From positions 62,001 through 126,000 of the forward strand of contig JAQFVV010000032.1 in the NCBI GenBank assembly GCA_028023455.1: a DNA stretch of 64,000 bases, given 5' to 3'. This document shows, one piece after another, positions 22,800 to 34,790 of this stretch; within the stretch, counting starts at the first letter, position 1, and each line of letters begins with the position of its first letter. This DNA comes from Epiperipatus broadwayi. Its lineage: Eukaryota > Onychophora > Udeonychophora > Euonychophora > Peripatidae. The notes below the pieces were generated by a model, which worked only from the letters and a program-made list of their open reading frames with translations, was not told the origin of the DNA and did no database searches. The position numbers were made by a program, and so were the translations under genes.

Positions 22800-23877
22800 G
22801 CAATATACATATTAAGAAGATTAAATATCTAATGTTAGTAAAATAAAGTAATAATAGTATATAATTAAAGTTCATACAATTTCCCTTTTTTATTTTTAAT
22901 AGTTCATGATCTGAATTCTGTTAGCTTCAGACTTTTTGTGACACAGAAGGTATAACATAGTTATGTCTGATGGTCTTCTCCAAAACTTTTATTATATTAA
23001 TCTTGAAGACTGCTATGATCTTCATTAATACCCATATATATTTTATTCAATAGGAAGCATTTGATTGTGTTTATCTTTCTGAAATGATGGCTGGTCTCTT
23101 CCTCAAAACTGTAGACACTTTTAAATTTAGGCAGCATAAAGTTTGCATATAATCTGGACACAATAGTCAATGTAATACTTGTTCAGTACATTATGGCATC
23201 TTTTATTTTTTATGATAGAACTAAGCTTGCACTCTGCTGGCTCGGTCAGTGTGGATCATATGGTGGACATCTATGTCATTATATTTAACACTGCTTCTGA
23301 CATTCAAGAAAGGATGAATGAATGAATAGTGATAGAAAGAATCAAAGCACAATCATAAGCATAAATATAATCAAAGCATACTATATCTTCTGAGAGCACT
23401 TTATTTATGGTTTATTGAGCTGCCTTATCTGTATCATCATGGTTTGATTTCATATTTTCATCCATTGCTTGCAGATATGTTCTATATTTTCATCCATTGC
23501 TTGCAGATATGTTCTATATTTTACTGTGGTTCATCTCTTACTGACAAATTACAGCCTTTACAAAATTAGCTTTGAGAAAGGATCATAACAAAATAAAATT
23601 AATGTTTTGACTAAACATCATACAATATTTTATCTCCTAATTAGCCAATCTGATTATCTAGAATTTAATTACTTGTATAATGTCATTTCGACCCACCTAT
23701 TTATAAAATAACTTTACAATTGGTGATTAATAAAATATTTGTTTAAATTGCTTAAAGTGACAGATTTAATGAGGCCTGGCCTGGTGGATTTTATTCATGC
23801 ATATATATATATGGTACATGAAGTGCATATATATATATATCACTTCTAAATATATAATTATATACATATATTAATAT
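22800..23877. other. Unannotated block with a 32-bp tandem duplication
   Basis: Moderately AT-rich, with no recognised gene. A 32-base unit containing CATCCATTGCTTGCAGATAT is repeated exactly twice at about 23452-23515. Short (TA)n tracts lie at about 23810-23840. Confidence 0.5.
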
Positions 23878-24210
23878 ATTGTGGTATAGTGGTTAGTATA
23901 ACTATCTGTTAGATACCTAATCTGAAGTTAAAATTCAGGTTGAAAATTTTTGGCTTCTAAACAACCTTAGGTGTTTTTTTAAAGTAGAAGGCCTCTCAAA
24001 ACCAAAAGGCTGGTAGGCCTATATGTTATATCTTCTGCTTCTTCATTGCTTTGTTAATAAGAACTGATTGGAAATAATTTTGTCTTGAAGCTTGCATTTA
24101 AATATTGTTTTCTCTTCAAATTCAAGTTGAGTAAAATTTTCTATTATTTTGAAGTTAAAAGCAATCAAAGGATTTTTTCCCCGACGTAATCAATTCTTAT
24201 CCTTCCAATT
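23878..24210 (+). mobile_element. tRNA-derived SINE
   Basis: The head contains TGGTATAGTGG (23882-23892), a good polymerase III A box. About 45 bases on lies a degenerate B box (GTTAAAATTC, 23927-23936, against the consensus GTTCRANNC), with a tRNA-like TTAGATACCTAATCTG between them. The body continues for about 250 bases and runs into a tetranucleotide array, as expected for a SINE 3' tail. The A-box/B-box spacing is the main support; B-box decay implies an old copy. Confidence 0.6.
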
Positions 24211-24214
24211 ATAG

Positions 24215-24992
<778 letters not shown>

Positions 24993-26202
24993 TAGAATCT
25001 TCAAATAAAAACTATCTTAAACTCCTAACCATCAAGCAATTGACTAATTGTTATAGAGTTCTTTGCTCTGCAGTGGGTTATTTAAAGATCACTTTATTTT
25101 ATTTTTACATATAGATAAAACATTCTTTATTCAATGGTAATGGCTTTTCAATAGTACAGTACTACCAGACTTGACAATTATTCGAACAATTTTGTTTTTG
25201 TTTTAACCTCTACCTGAAAATAAGTTGGTAACCATTTACTCACTTGTATTGTACAGTTATCTGAATTGGTTATCAGCCTGCTTCCTAAAAAACACTCCTA
25301 GTCTACTGAAAATATGTTTAAATTTACTTGTCCTTAATTTGAACCCAGGCTAGAAGTATTAAAAGTAGATATGTTACCACTGTCTCATGAGATCCTTTAT
25401 TAAATTTATATATCTAATTGTATTAATTTAGATAACTGAATAAATATAAACATTGTAAAGAAATCTGTAAATAATTCATCTAGAATATAATTTTACTACA
25501 AGAATGTTAAATTCTTCAATTATTCCATTATATGATTAGATTGGACTTTTAATAATTATATATTTTGTGATTTGTATTTGATCACAACTACATAAGTCAA
25601 AAGCAATTAGATTTTATTTCTGAAGCAAATAAGCATAGTAACCACAGGTGCTTTTAAATCTATAACTTATATTCCAGTAACAGTTTGGAATTGGAAAAAA
25701 AAATCAATCAAGGTTTTTAAATATCTCATAGATTATATTCATAATTTTTTATGATTTAAAAAAAATATTTAAACAACTACAAAAAAATATTTTAATTTGA
25801 GATCTGATTAGAGAATGAAATTTTACTTTGAGGTAGTTCAGAGTCGTTTTTACATAACCGTTTTTTTACACTTTGTTTTAATAAAAACAACTTTACTTCT
25901 GATATTTCTTGGTATAATATCTGCGAATGGGGATTAATTAAGTATTTTATTATTAATAATATTCTATTGCCTATTCAGATGTTTATTGTAAATATTTTGT
26001 CTACAAACAGATATTCAACAGTAGTATTATATCGATGCTAGCAAAACTATCTATAAAGTATTTGTATCATAGTCACAAGTAGTATTAATCAGTTTTCCAA
26101 AATCGTTTTTAAAAATTATTTTATGTAGAATTTTTAATAGATGAAGAAAATAAACATCACATGATCACCATTTCTTATACTTGCTCTTAACTGTTATTAA
26201 AG
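24993..26202. other. AT-rich intergenic DNA
   Basis: Nothing recognised; stops in all frames. Confidence 0.5.
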
Positions 26203-26446
26203 CAGGCAAAACTCTCTATACGTATTGCCACTCAGTGCAAGCCAGGGTAATCAATGGATGCCACAAGGCTAGCTGCAGTGCTTTCAGATCCAAGGCTCCT
26301 CACTGACTAAGGCCACAAGCCAGAAACTAGTCTGGGGATATTGGATGAGTAGGCATTAGATAGGGATTTTATGCACAAGCCTTCTGACATCCATTGATTA
26401 TTCTGTTTAGCACAGGTGGCAATACTGTATGGAGAGTTTTGCTCTG
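26203..26446. mobile_element. TIR element family B, short derivative
   Basis: It begins CAGGCAAAACTCTCTATACG and ends with the inverted partner GGAGAGTTTTGCTCTG. The TIR, core (CTCCTCACTGACTAAGGCC, GCCAGAAACTAGTCTGGGG) and right TIR are all present in 244 bases. It is an internally deleted version of the 402-bp element with its core inverted relative to the copy at 21253. Confidence 0.75.
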
Positions 26447-26499
26447 TTTATCAACAATTAATGTGCTAGTATAGGAAATGTGATCATATGATGCTTAAT

Positions 26500-26885
26500 G
26501 GTTTAACACCAATCCTGCCTAATAGGATAGTGGTGGCTATGGTTGTAAAAGAGCCAAAGACACCAAAATGTATGGGTGCTGAACTGAGTTCAGACCCATA
26601 TGACTATATAAGCTATTGAGCTTAGATTGAAAATATTTTTTTGTGTTTTCATTCTCATAGTTTTGTAGTTAAGTAGAGATAACAGGTGGTTGCTAGAGGG
26701 TTGCATTAGATCCTAAGATCTAGATGCAGTGCTCCCGATCCAAAGCTCCTCACTGACTAAGGCCACAAGCCAGAAACTACTTGGATGAGTAGGCACTAGA
26801 TGGGGATTTTATGCACAAGCATTCTGGTATCCATTGATTACTCTGGCTTGCACTGAGTGGCAATACGTATAGAGAGTTTTGCCTG
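26500..26885 (-). mobile_element. TIR element family B, minus-strand copy lacking one TIR
   Basis: Contains the complement of the interior (AGACCCATATGACTATATA, CATAGTTTTGTAGTTAAGT, TAGATCCTAAGATCTAGATG) and of the left TIR, ending AGAGAGTTTTGCCTG at 26885. The other TIR is missing. It lies 54 bases from the short derivative, so the pair may have arisen as one rearranged locus. Confidence 0.7.
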
Positions 26886-29303
26886 TCTTACATGAAAAAA
26901 ATGTTAGATTATGAACCACTATTATATAATATTGGTGCATAAAATCATATTTCCTTTACTAAATATTTTTTCTGTCTTTATGAAGAATAGAACAAACTAT
27001 TTTTATAAAATTAGCATAAAACACCAGTTTTTCAAAATGTTTTCAAATATTTAAGACCTTTACAAAGAAATTTTTCTATGTCCAGGAAGAAACGATTTTG
27101 TGAAGGGAAAGCGATATTTTACTAATACATATTTATTTTCTGCATTTTGTTTTTGAAAGAATTTTGTTACTATTATTTTTCCCAGGCATTTGAATTGTCT
27201 ATAGAGATATACATATGCACCTATAGATAGACAGACGCATAAATAAGTACAGCAGCAGCGTTTTCAAAATTTACTTTTTTAATCTATTAATACAAATATT
27301 CTTCTACTAATCCTTGCTTTCCCTCAATTTAAAAAATTGATTGATTTTATAGCAAATAATTTAATTTTGCAATTAAATTCCAAATAAATTATCAGGTAAG
27401 AATTAATAATAATCGATTCGTCACCCTTTTTTTTCTTGAAAAAAGCTAAATATTTTGTTAAACTCGCATTAGAATAAAAATAAAGAATCTAATTAACTAG
27501 CGCTAATTAGTATTATCTACGAGCAATGCCATTTACTTTTTTACTTTACCATTATTTTTTTTCTAAGAATATTTTAATGTTTATTACAATTTTTAAATAA
27601 AATAGACTAAACATAAAAATTATTGAATTAATCTCTCTTCCTGTTAGAAAAAAAAAGTCACCACTTTGTTTTGAAGAAAATGTTTTTGTTTTTTTTTAAT
27701 CTTTAGCTACTGATTTATAAAACGCAAACTTTCGTCTGAATATTTTAGCTAAGATTCGTTTTTTATTAATGTTTTAATCTAAATTTAAATTTTAAATAAA
27801 ATACATATGCACATTTATTAAAACTTGGAATATAAAAATATTTAAAATCATTATTATTTCTATTTTGGTATTTTGAAGAAAAAAAATAAGGTGTCTAAAA
27901 CATTTTAAAAGTTTTATAAAAAAAACTTAAACTTAGCAGCAATTTAAACGGATTCCTTAAAGGACGCTTTTCTTAGTTCTGTTAAATCTTTCATAAACAT
28001 GTGTTTCTTCTTATACTAAGTGACTTTTCTCAATCTTTTTTTAATTAACCTTTTAAACAGATAATATGACATAAAATATCTTAAAACAATCACAGGCTTA
28101 TGACTTCATTATAAATATTTGGTTACGACAAACAGAGCCACTTACAAAACTCCTTTTATTGGAAATTAAACAACTTTTTAAAAATTTATGTTTTTACGTT
28201 TGATCCAAATGCAAATCTTTCGGGCTATTAAAAATAAAACACTGTTTAAAAGAGATAAAATGAAATTTAAAATGAAAGTGGTTATTTTTTTAATACTATA
28301 CGAATAGATTTCTCCTTCTTTCCAATCCTTTTTTAAATACATAGTTATAGAGATAGCTAAGCGAAGTTGAAAAAAAATTGCATAATAAAATGTGTTATCA
28401 TTGTACCTTTAAATTATTATTTTTAATTCTAATTCTATAAATGAATGTTAAACAATAGCCAGTTTATGGGATTTCTATAGTCCTCGATAGCATATATTTT
28501 TTTTTGTAATTTAAAATCTTAGTACTCAGCTAATATCTGTAAATACTAAAAAAAAAGTATTACATTATTTTTACAGCTTTCTATTAAAACCCACATTAAA
28601 AGCAGAAATTCATTTCTGCATCAATTTAATAGACAGATATTTATGTAAGTATAAATAATTAATGGATTCCAAGTGGCAATGCCATTGTATATCTATACTG
28701 TAACGGAGAATGAGAAAGGTAGAGGAAGCATCCAATCAAAATCAAAATTGATATTAAAATTAAAATAATCAGTCCTTTCTTTAAATTCTTCTTGGGATTA
28801 ATACAATGATCAAACAGTGTCTAATTCTTCTCAGACTTTACTTTAAATATGGATTATATTTTCTTTTCATTATCATTCCTATAACAACCATCTTTTTAAA
28901 ATCAATCTAGTGATCTCTATTTATTGATAACTTAATTTAGAGATTCTTGGCAAACATTAAAGTTTCAAGGTACTATCTTTCCTTACAGAACTACCAATGA
29001 ATACAATATGATGATGACCAACTTCAATTCTATTATTCCAATAACCTCATCATTAACATTTCAACAGTACTTCTGTTGAGCGAATCCAAATGATGGGGGT
29101 GGTGAACTAAATGGGAAGTAATAAATGAATTGATAAGCTCACTGGTAAAATCAGATATATAACAAGAATAACAGGCTATTAAATATTTTTATTATCTTAG
29201 TAATAAACTTATGCAATAATAAATAATACAAAATTAATATAATAATCGCAATAATAAAATTATTACTATAGGAGTTAGCATTACTTCTATATATAATGCA
29301 TAA

Positions 29304-29307
<4 letters not shown>
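26886..29307. other. AT-rich intergenic DNA
   Basis: No gene or repeat recognised in 2.4 kb. Poly-A and poly-T runs are frequent, and frames are short. Confidence 0.45.

Positions 29308-29338
<31 letters not shown>
29308..29338. repeat. (AAT)n microsatellite
   Basis: About ten AAT units. Confidence 0.95.
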
Positions 29339-29339
<1 letters not shown>

Positions 29340-29384
29340 GATGAAATACACAGGCTTATATATACCTGTGTCTATATATGTAAT

Positions 29385-29700
29385 AGACAGGGTACGAGCA
29401 CAGACTTTCACATGACCCACCACTCTCCACACTATCTCATAACACTGATCCACCTGAACACACATATGTCGAAAAGATAAATAAACACCAATATACATAT
29501 TTCATGCTAAACCAGCAATCATCAGTTGGTCCAGATTACCATCTCTACACATATATGCTACAAGTGCTCAGATATATATTAAGATAGCAAATCCTCCTAC
29601 TTTAATGGACAGGCTTCAATGTACTCCACACTCCAACTCTTCAACTGTCCATCCAATTGAAAAACTGATGATGGAATGCTCAAAGGCCACCCTTAGGCCA
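29385..29700 (-). repeat. Palindromic repeat family A, copy 4 (one arm)
   Basis: Contains GCACAGACTTTCACATGACC, TGTCGAAAAGATAAATAAAC, CATCAGTTGGTCCAGAT and the complement of the TGGACAG...GTTGAAGAG block. It is flanked on both sides by (AAT)n microsatellites. Confidence 0.7.
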
Positions 29701-29708
29701 AGATTGTT

Positions 29709-29709
<1 letters not shown>

Positions 29710-29751
<42 letters not shown>

Positions 29752-29767
29752 CAACAACAACAACAAC
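29710..29767. repeat. (AAT)n-(AAC)n compound microsatellite
   Basis: AAT units run to about 29748 and then change to AAC units. The poly-Tyr/poly-Cys frame on the minus strand is an artefact. Confidence 0.95.
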
Positions 29768-29934
29768 AGCAGTAACATAAATAAGTAAATATAAATGTAT
29801 ATCCAAAAAAAACACCTCTCAATTAGTGATTGCTACTGGTATGATAAGATTCTATTCTTTAAAAAATAAAAATTCAGATACATTAACTATAAAGACAATA
29901 ATAAATTTTTAAATACAATAATACCTCATAGTTA

Positions 29935-30440
29935 CTACATCATCTATTATTTAAATACACGTACATTGTCTATACTGAACTTAATGTAATTAGAAGGGAT
30001 TTGAACCCAAACTTTCAAGCTTGCTACAGCTATCCACTTCATCTTATATAAACAGTACACATGACCAAATACATGTAAAAAAGATAAATGATTTTCAATA
30101 TATATATATATTTCTGCTGAATCAGAACTTGTCATTTGGTCCAGATCATCATCTCTCACCATTTTAAATATAAGCTGGGTTCAGTTTATATTAATAGAAA
30201 ATCTTCAAACTTTAATGGACAGGATTGCTTTGAGAACTCCATCATCAAATTTTCAATGATATGAATAGCTAAAGCATTGTGTGTGTGTGTATATATATAT
30301 AGTAGATGATCTGGACCAACTGATGAATGCTGATTAGCACAAAATACATATATTGAAGATCGTTTATCATTTTTTTACATCTATGTGGTTATATGTATCA
30401 TTTGCATAGGATAGGGTGGATATCTGAACTTGACCAATTA
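29935..30440. repeat. Palindromic repeat family A, copy 5 (both arms)
   Basis: The left arm runs from ATTTAAATACACGTACATTG through GGGATTTGAACCCAAACTTTC and TCATTTGGTCCAGATCATCA. The right arm repeats the complement from ATGATCTGGACCAACTGATG to GGATATCTGAACTTGA. A (TG)n(TA)n tract sits near the centre (30279-30302). Its right end abuts the mitochondrial insertion. Confidence 0.8.
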
Positions 30441-30905
30441 TCCCAAAGTATTTCTTATAAAGTTAGTCATGCCTTAATTTTATTAACACTAATTTTTTTT
30501 ATTTGAAAGATAAAATTTAATTACAACAAATTACATTTGATTATATATCTAAAATTTCTTTATTCTTTTTCCTTTAATTATTTGCTGATTCTCTTCTATT
30601 TTTGCTGAAACAAATCTAGCTCCATTCAACTTTGGTAAAAGGTAAGAAAAATTAGTTTGTGCTTTCAATACTGAATATAGTAGAGGAAGATTTGGTATAA
30701 TATCTTTATAGTAGAATATTCAAGAATTCTAATAACATTATTTATTACAAGATTAGTTTTTTGGGTTCAAATAATTTTCCATCCTTTCTTATATTAAAAA
30801 CAACATTTTTATTTATTTTCATCTAAATTTAAGGTTTATGAGATTCATATTTTTCTTCTGGTATAATAAATTTATATTCCTAACTTGGAAATTTTTCTTC
30901 AAACA
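30441..30905 (+). pseudogene. NUMT: 3' two-thirds of mitochondrial ND1
   Basis: A nuclear copy of NADH dehydrogenase subunit 1, the membrane subunit of complex I. The plus strand shows the conserved segments YKVSHALILLTLIFF, PLIICWFSSIFAETN and FNTEYSRGRFG once TGA is read as Trp. Further on, a decayed FLFIFIWI...LTWKFF segment corresponds to the C-terminus. The 5' third is missing at the junction with repeat family A. Frameshifts and stops show it is not functional. Family identification rests on the AETN and NTEYS motifs, which are diagnostic for ND1. Confidence 0.8.
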
Positions 30906-30962
30906 CACTAACATAATTAGTTTAAATTATAAAATAATTCAATTATGATAATTATGACAATA

Positions 30963-32046
30963 CTGGAATGAAAACTTCATTCTTTAATAAAAATTATCAA
31001 TAATAGGTTAATTGATCTCTCAACCCTATCAAATAACACATAGTTATGAAATTATGGATCACTTCTTGGAATCTCATTAATATTTCAAATTATTACTGGA
31101 ATCATATTAGTTATACATTACTCCATTACATAAATTCTAGATTTCTATTTATTACATTTCACACGGTGTTAACTATGGTGGATTAATTTGATTTTTTTCA
31201 TAGTAATGAAGCATCTTTTTTTATTTGTTTATATAATCTTATTGGATGAGGAATTTACTATTATTCTTTTAAATTAATCCATTCAATAGAATATTGGAAT
31301 TGTATTATTAATAATTATGACAGCAACAACTTACTTAGGTAATATTTTTCCTTGATGACAAATATCTTTTTAAACTGCAATTATTAATTTATTATCAGCA
31401 ATCCCTAATTGAACCAACTGTAAACTGATTATGAAGAGAATTTTCCATTGGCAACACAAAGTAATATTAATTTTTGTTAATGCAACATGGTTCATTTTCT
31501 ATTGACATTTATTATCACTGCAATAGTAATAATTCACTTATTATTTCTTCATCAATCACTAATAATTTACTTGGATTAAATTCATATAAAGTTCATTTCA
31601 TCATTATTTTTCAATTAAAGACTCTATTTTAATATTATTATTCATTCCTTTTCTATCATTCTTAGTTTTATTTTCATCAAATCTTTTAGTGATCCAGAAA
31701 ATTATATTCCAACAAGTCTTTTAGTTATCTCAATTTATATTCAACCAGAATATTCTTTTGCATAAACAATCTTTTGTTTCCTTCCAAACAAATTGGGAGG
31801 GATAATTGTTCTCCTAATATATATTATAATCTTATTTTTCTTCCTTTGACTTCACAAAATAATTTATCCTTTTCATTTAATGAAATTAATCAATTTCTAT
31901 TTTGAAGGTTAACTAAAAAAATTTTTTTTTCTTAACGTGAATTGGAACAAACCCTTATTTGATCAAATTCTATAATCTTATATTTTATTAAATTTCTTCT
32001 CAATAACTTTTTCAATAAACTTTTGAATAAAAATTATTAATTATAT
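30963..32046 (+). pseudogene. NUMT: nearly full-length mitochondrial cytochrome b
   Basis: A nuclear fossil of the core subunit of respiratory complex III. Recognisable segments in order: KIINNRLIDLSTLSN, WNYGSLLGISLIFQIITGII, ASFFFICLY, NIGIVLLIIMTATTYLG, HFLLTFIITAIVIIHLLFLH, DPENYIPTSL, PNKLGGIIVLL and TWIGTNP. The reading needs mitochondrial TGA=Trp, which explains why standard frames are short. Frame shifts and small deletions are present, for example around the QPEWYFLFAY region. It lies about 60 bases after the ND1 fragment on the same strand, so both probably came in as one mitochondrial piece. The length of about 1.08 kb is that of the whole gene. Confidence 0.9.
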
Positions 32047-32378
32047 TTCACATTTTAAGAAAAGAATTTGTTTTGAAAACAAAATATATGAGTTTAATTT
32101 ATTCAAAACAATCTACTACAAGAATCTCAGAACTGAGATACTACCTATATATCTAGCTTACTGTCAACATCAAAAGAATAAAATCCAGGTCTGCAATAAT
32201 CTTATATTAAAAATGATTTGTGAAGCAAAAAAAAAAAAGAAATTTACTATAGAACATAAAACCTTGGCCATATTATGAAATAACTAAAAATAAAATCCAT
32301 GGTGACTCTGTAAATAATTATGAAGAAATAATTTATTATACAAGCCTTTCTATTTTTTTTAAAAAAACATTAAAGCAT
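32047..32378. other. AT-rich DNA after the NUMT
   Basis: Nothing further recognised; it could contain decayed mitochondrial flanking sequence. Confidence 0.4.
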
Positions 32379-32689
32379 CAGTGGTAGTCAACCTTGTCCC
32401 TACCACCCACTAGTGGGTGTTCCAGCCTTCATGGTGGGCAATAGGGGTTTTGTCCAACACTGAAGCATTTTCCTTTTTTTTTTTTAATTTAATTGACTTT
32501 TTAAAAAAATTTCATAGAAATGTATATGATTTAGCTTGCTGTAACTCTGCTTTATAAATTTTATAAAGTAAAGTTACTTCCCTACTTTATAAATCACCAT
32601 TAATGTGGAATCAGTGAATGGTTAGAAAATTTTACTACTAACAGAGATACAATAGTGGGAAGTAGGTATAAAAAGGCTGACTATCCCTG
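32379..32689. mobile_element. Non-autonomous hAT-like element (311 bp)
   Basis: It begins CAGTGGTAGTCAACCTTGTC and ends AGGCTGACTATCCCTG, whose complement CAGGGATAGTCAGCCT matches the start with four mismatches in sixteen. CAG...CTG termini of this kind are typical of hAT elements. Subterminal sequence includes ACCACCCACTAGTGGGTGTT. No 8-bp duplication is clear: TTAAAGCA and TTAAATAA near the ends match at six of eight positions but need uneven ends. No transposase is encoded. Confidence 0.65.
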
Positions 32690-32968
32690 ACTTAAATAAA
32701 CTGAAAAACTTGCTAATGAGTTCCTTAATCTAACATTAGACATTTCTTTATATAAGTTATGTTACTAATAGGTCTTTTTATATTTTATGTTATTAATATG
32801 TTTATTAATATGTATTATTATTATTTATGTAAATGTATGTTTGATATAGTAATACTTTATGCAAAGGGAATAGTAAATGAAATAGTTAATATAATATACT
32901 TTCTTGGATTTTTTTTTTAAATATTTTTTTTATAAAAGCCAAAAAAACAATATCAGCTATTAAATAAA

Positions 32969-33283
32969 TAGAAGGATTTGAACGTAGGATTTTCAATCTA
33001 TATTCATTCTTCACTCCATCTCAAACAACTGAAACACATGACCACACACATGTGAAAAAGATAAATAATCGCCAATATGCATATTGTATGCAGTACCAGC
33101 ACTTATCAGTTGGACCATATCATAAATTGTGATCGGGCCTAACTGATGATTTCTGGTTCTGCATGAAATATGTATATTGGGGATCATTTATATTATTCAC
33201 ATCCGTGTAGTCATGACTTTCTGATGTTTGAGAAAAAGTGAAGAATGAATATAGACTGAAAATCCTAAGTTCAAATTCCTCTA
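32969..33283. repeat. Palindromic repeat family A, complete copy (315 bp)
   Basis: The whole unit is a palindrome. The left tip TAGAAGGATTTGAACGTAGG pairs with the right tip CTAAGTTCAAATTCCTCTA, then CAATCTATATTCATTCTTCA with TGAAGAATGAATATAGACTG. The inner GTGAAAAAGATAAATAATCG and CAGCACTTATCAGTTGG find partners around 33130-33210. This copy gives the best view of the family's ends. No coding sequence. Confidence 0.85.
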
Positions 33284-34035
33284 TTTTCTATAGTCAACAT
33301 TCAATATACTGAATGAATAGTTCAATCTTAGCAAATCTTTTTTTTTTCTTTGTAAAATAATGCATGGTAGTGCATTTATTTTTTTTTAAATATTACCTGA
33401 GAATATGAATTAAAAAGAATAGGGAGAATAATATTTAATCATTACTAAAGCAGTGTATTAGAAAACTATTTTGTTAACATTGATGCTGGAAAATAAAAGC
33501 TATTTTAGACATAATAGTGCTCAGTTAACAATAATTTTGTCTTAATATTAAGATTTATTATTAAAACCAGAGATTCTGGATAATCAAGAAAAAAGTCGTG
33601 TTTTCCTAATGCTTCATTAATTACTTATTTATTTGAGGCCACAATTTGGTTATCTTAAAAAAAAAATAAGGTAAACATAGGTATGGTTTTACATATATGT
33701 AAAACCCAGCATATGTAATACAGAACTACGATATTTTTTTTTTATGAACTTTACTCTTTTATTCTTATACTACATTGACTAATGTTATAAATATCAAATA
33801 TTTCTTTTGTATTGTTCAATAAATAGCATAACCACTTATATAAAATATAATTATTTTTATCAAGTTCTACTCTAGCTAAAAAGTTATCATCATGATTTCA
33901 TAAATGCTATCCTTTCATCGTCCCTATTAAATCAAACACGATATAATTTACTTAATATTAATGTTAATTATACATACATATAATATCAAATATTGCCTAA
34001 CGTTATACTAGTAATAATAAAATAAAAAATAATAT
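33284..34035. other. AT-rich intergenic DNA
   Basis: Nothing recognised. Confidence 0.45.
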
Positions 34036-34790
34036 ACATTACAATACTAGCCAAAAAAACTAAACTTTATTAAAATTCTTCATCTATTAACAAAGAGATC
34101 TTTTTAAGTGAAATTCAATTAAACATATCACCTATATATATATCAAAAAATTCGACTTTTCATCACAACACTTCAAAACCCAACTTCCTTTAATATCAAA
34201 GAATGTCTTCATTAGATTTATGGCACAGATTCAAAATATTTTATCATCAAAGTTTTTTTTTACTATTCTTTTTAATTCACTTTTATCATAAAAAATAACC
34301 TCTGCATTGTCAAATAATATTTTATGACCTCTATTTAGTTTATTAATATACAAGCTGAGTTATTATATTTATTTTAACTGTAGTCTTATAACCTTGTCCT
34401 CTTTCATTAAGACTTAATGTATTCTGGCCTATATAAATTTTATGACAACTACAAAAAATCTTATAAACTATTCCATGGATAGATTTGCAATCAATTAACT
34501 ATTTTGAACCATTTAATGATGAATTTAAATTTATTTAATGATGAATTTAAATTCAGGCCTTTCTTTCCAGCCACTTTCATACCACCCAATAAAAAACTAT
34601 TCTTATATATCAATTTACTAATTGATGAGGTATATGGAAAAGAAATAAATCCTTTATTCTTATTAACACTTAAATATTTATTATTAGCAGATCTATAGAT
34701 ATTTTTATTTAACATAATATTTCTAATAAATTCATTGTTACATCTTAATTCAATATACATATTTTAATTCCTTTATTATTAAACCAATGC
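34036..34790 (-). pseudogene. Penelope-like element 3' end (minus copy of head-to-head pair)
   Basis: Minus-strand frames encode the end of a PLE. First comes the linker between RT and endonuclease (34491-34760; SISKLIYKNSFLLGGMKVAG). After a frameshift near 34495 comes the GIY-YIG domain (HGIVYKIFCSCHKIYIGQ, then LSLNERG, then GHKILFDNAEVIFYD), ending in LMK-FFDIKG near 34180. The 3' UTR down to 34036 includes ATTTCACTTAAAAAGATCTC. The RT domain is absent. It is homologous to, but clearly diverged from, the PLE at 3082-3977. Confidence 0.8.

Noticed and set aside
23452-23515. 32-bp exact duplication considered as a CRISPR-like or regulatory repeat
   Set aside because: Only two adjacent units without spacers; a simple slippage duplication explains it.
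29307-29822. Two frames ending in poly-Tyr or poly-Cys
   Set aside because: They are (AAT)n and (AAC)n microsatellites read on the minus strand.
31000-32046. A functional nuclear cytochrome b gene
   Set aside because: Reading needs mitochondrial TGA=Trp and has frameshifts and stops; it is a NUMT.
34504-34698. 64-codon plus-strand frame
   Set aside because: Antisense of the PLE linker region encoded on the minus strand.
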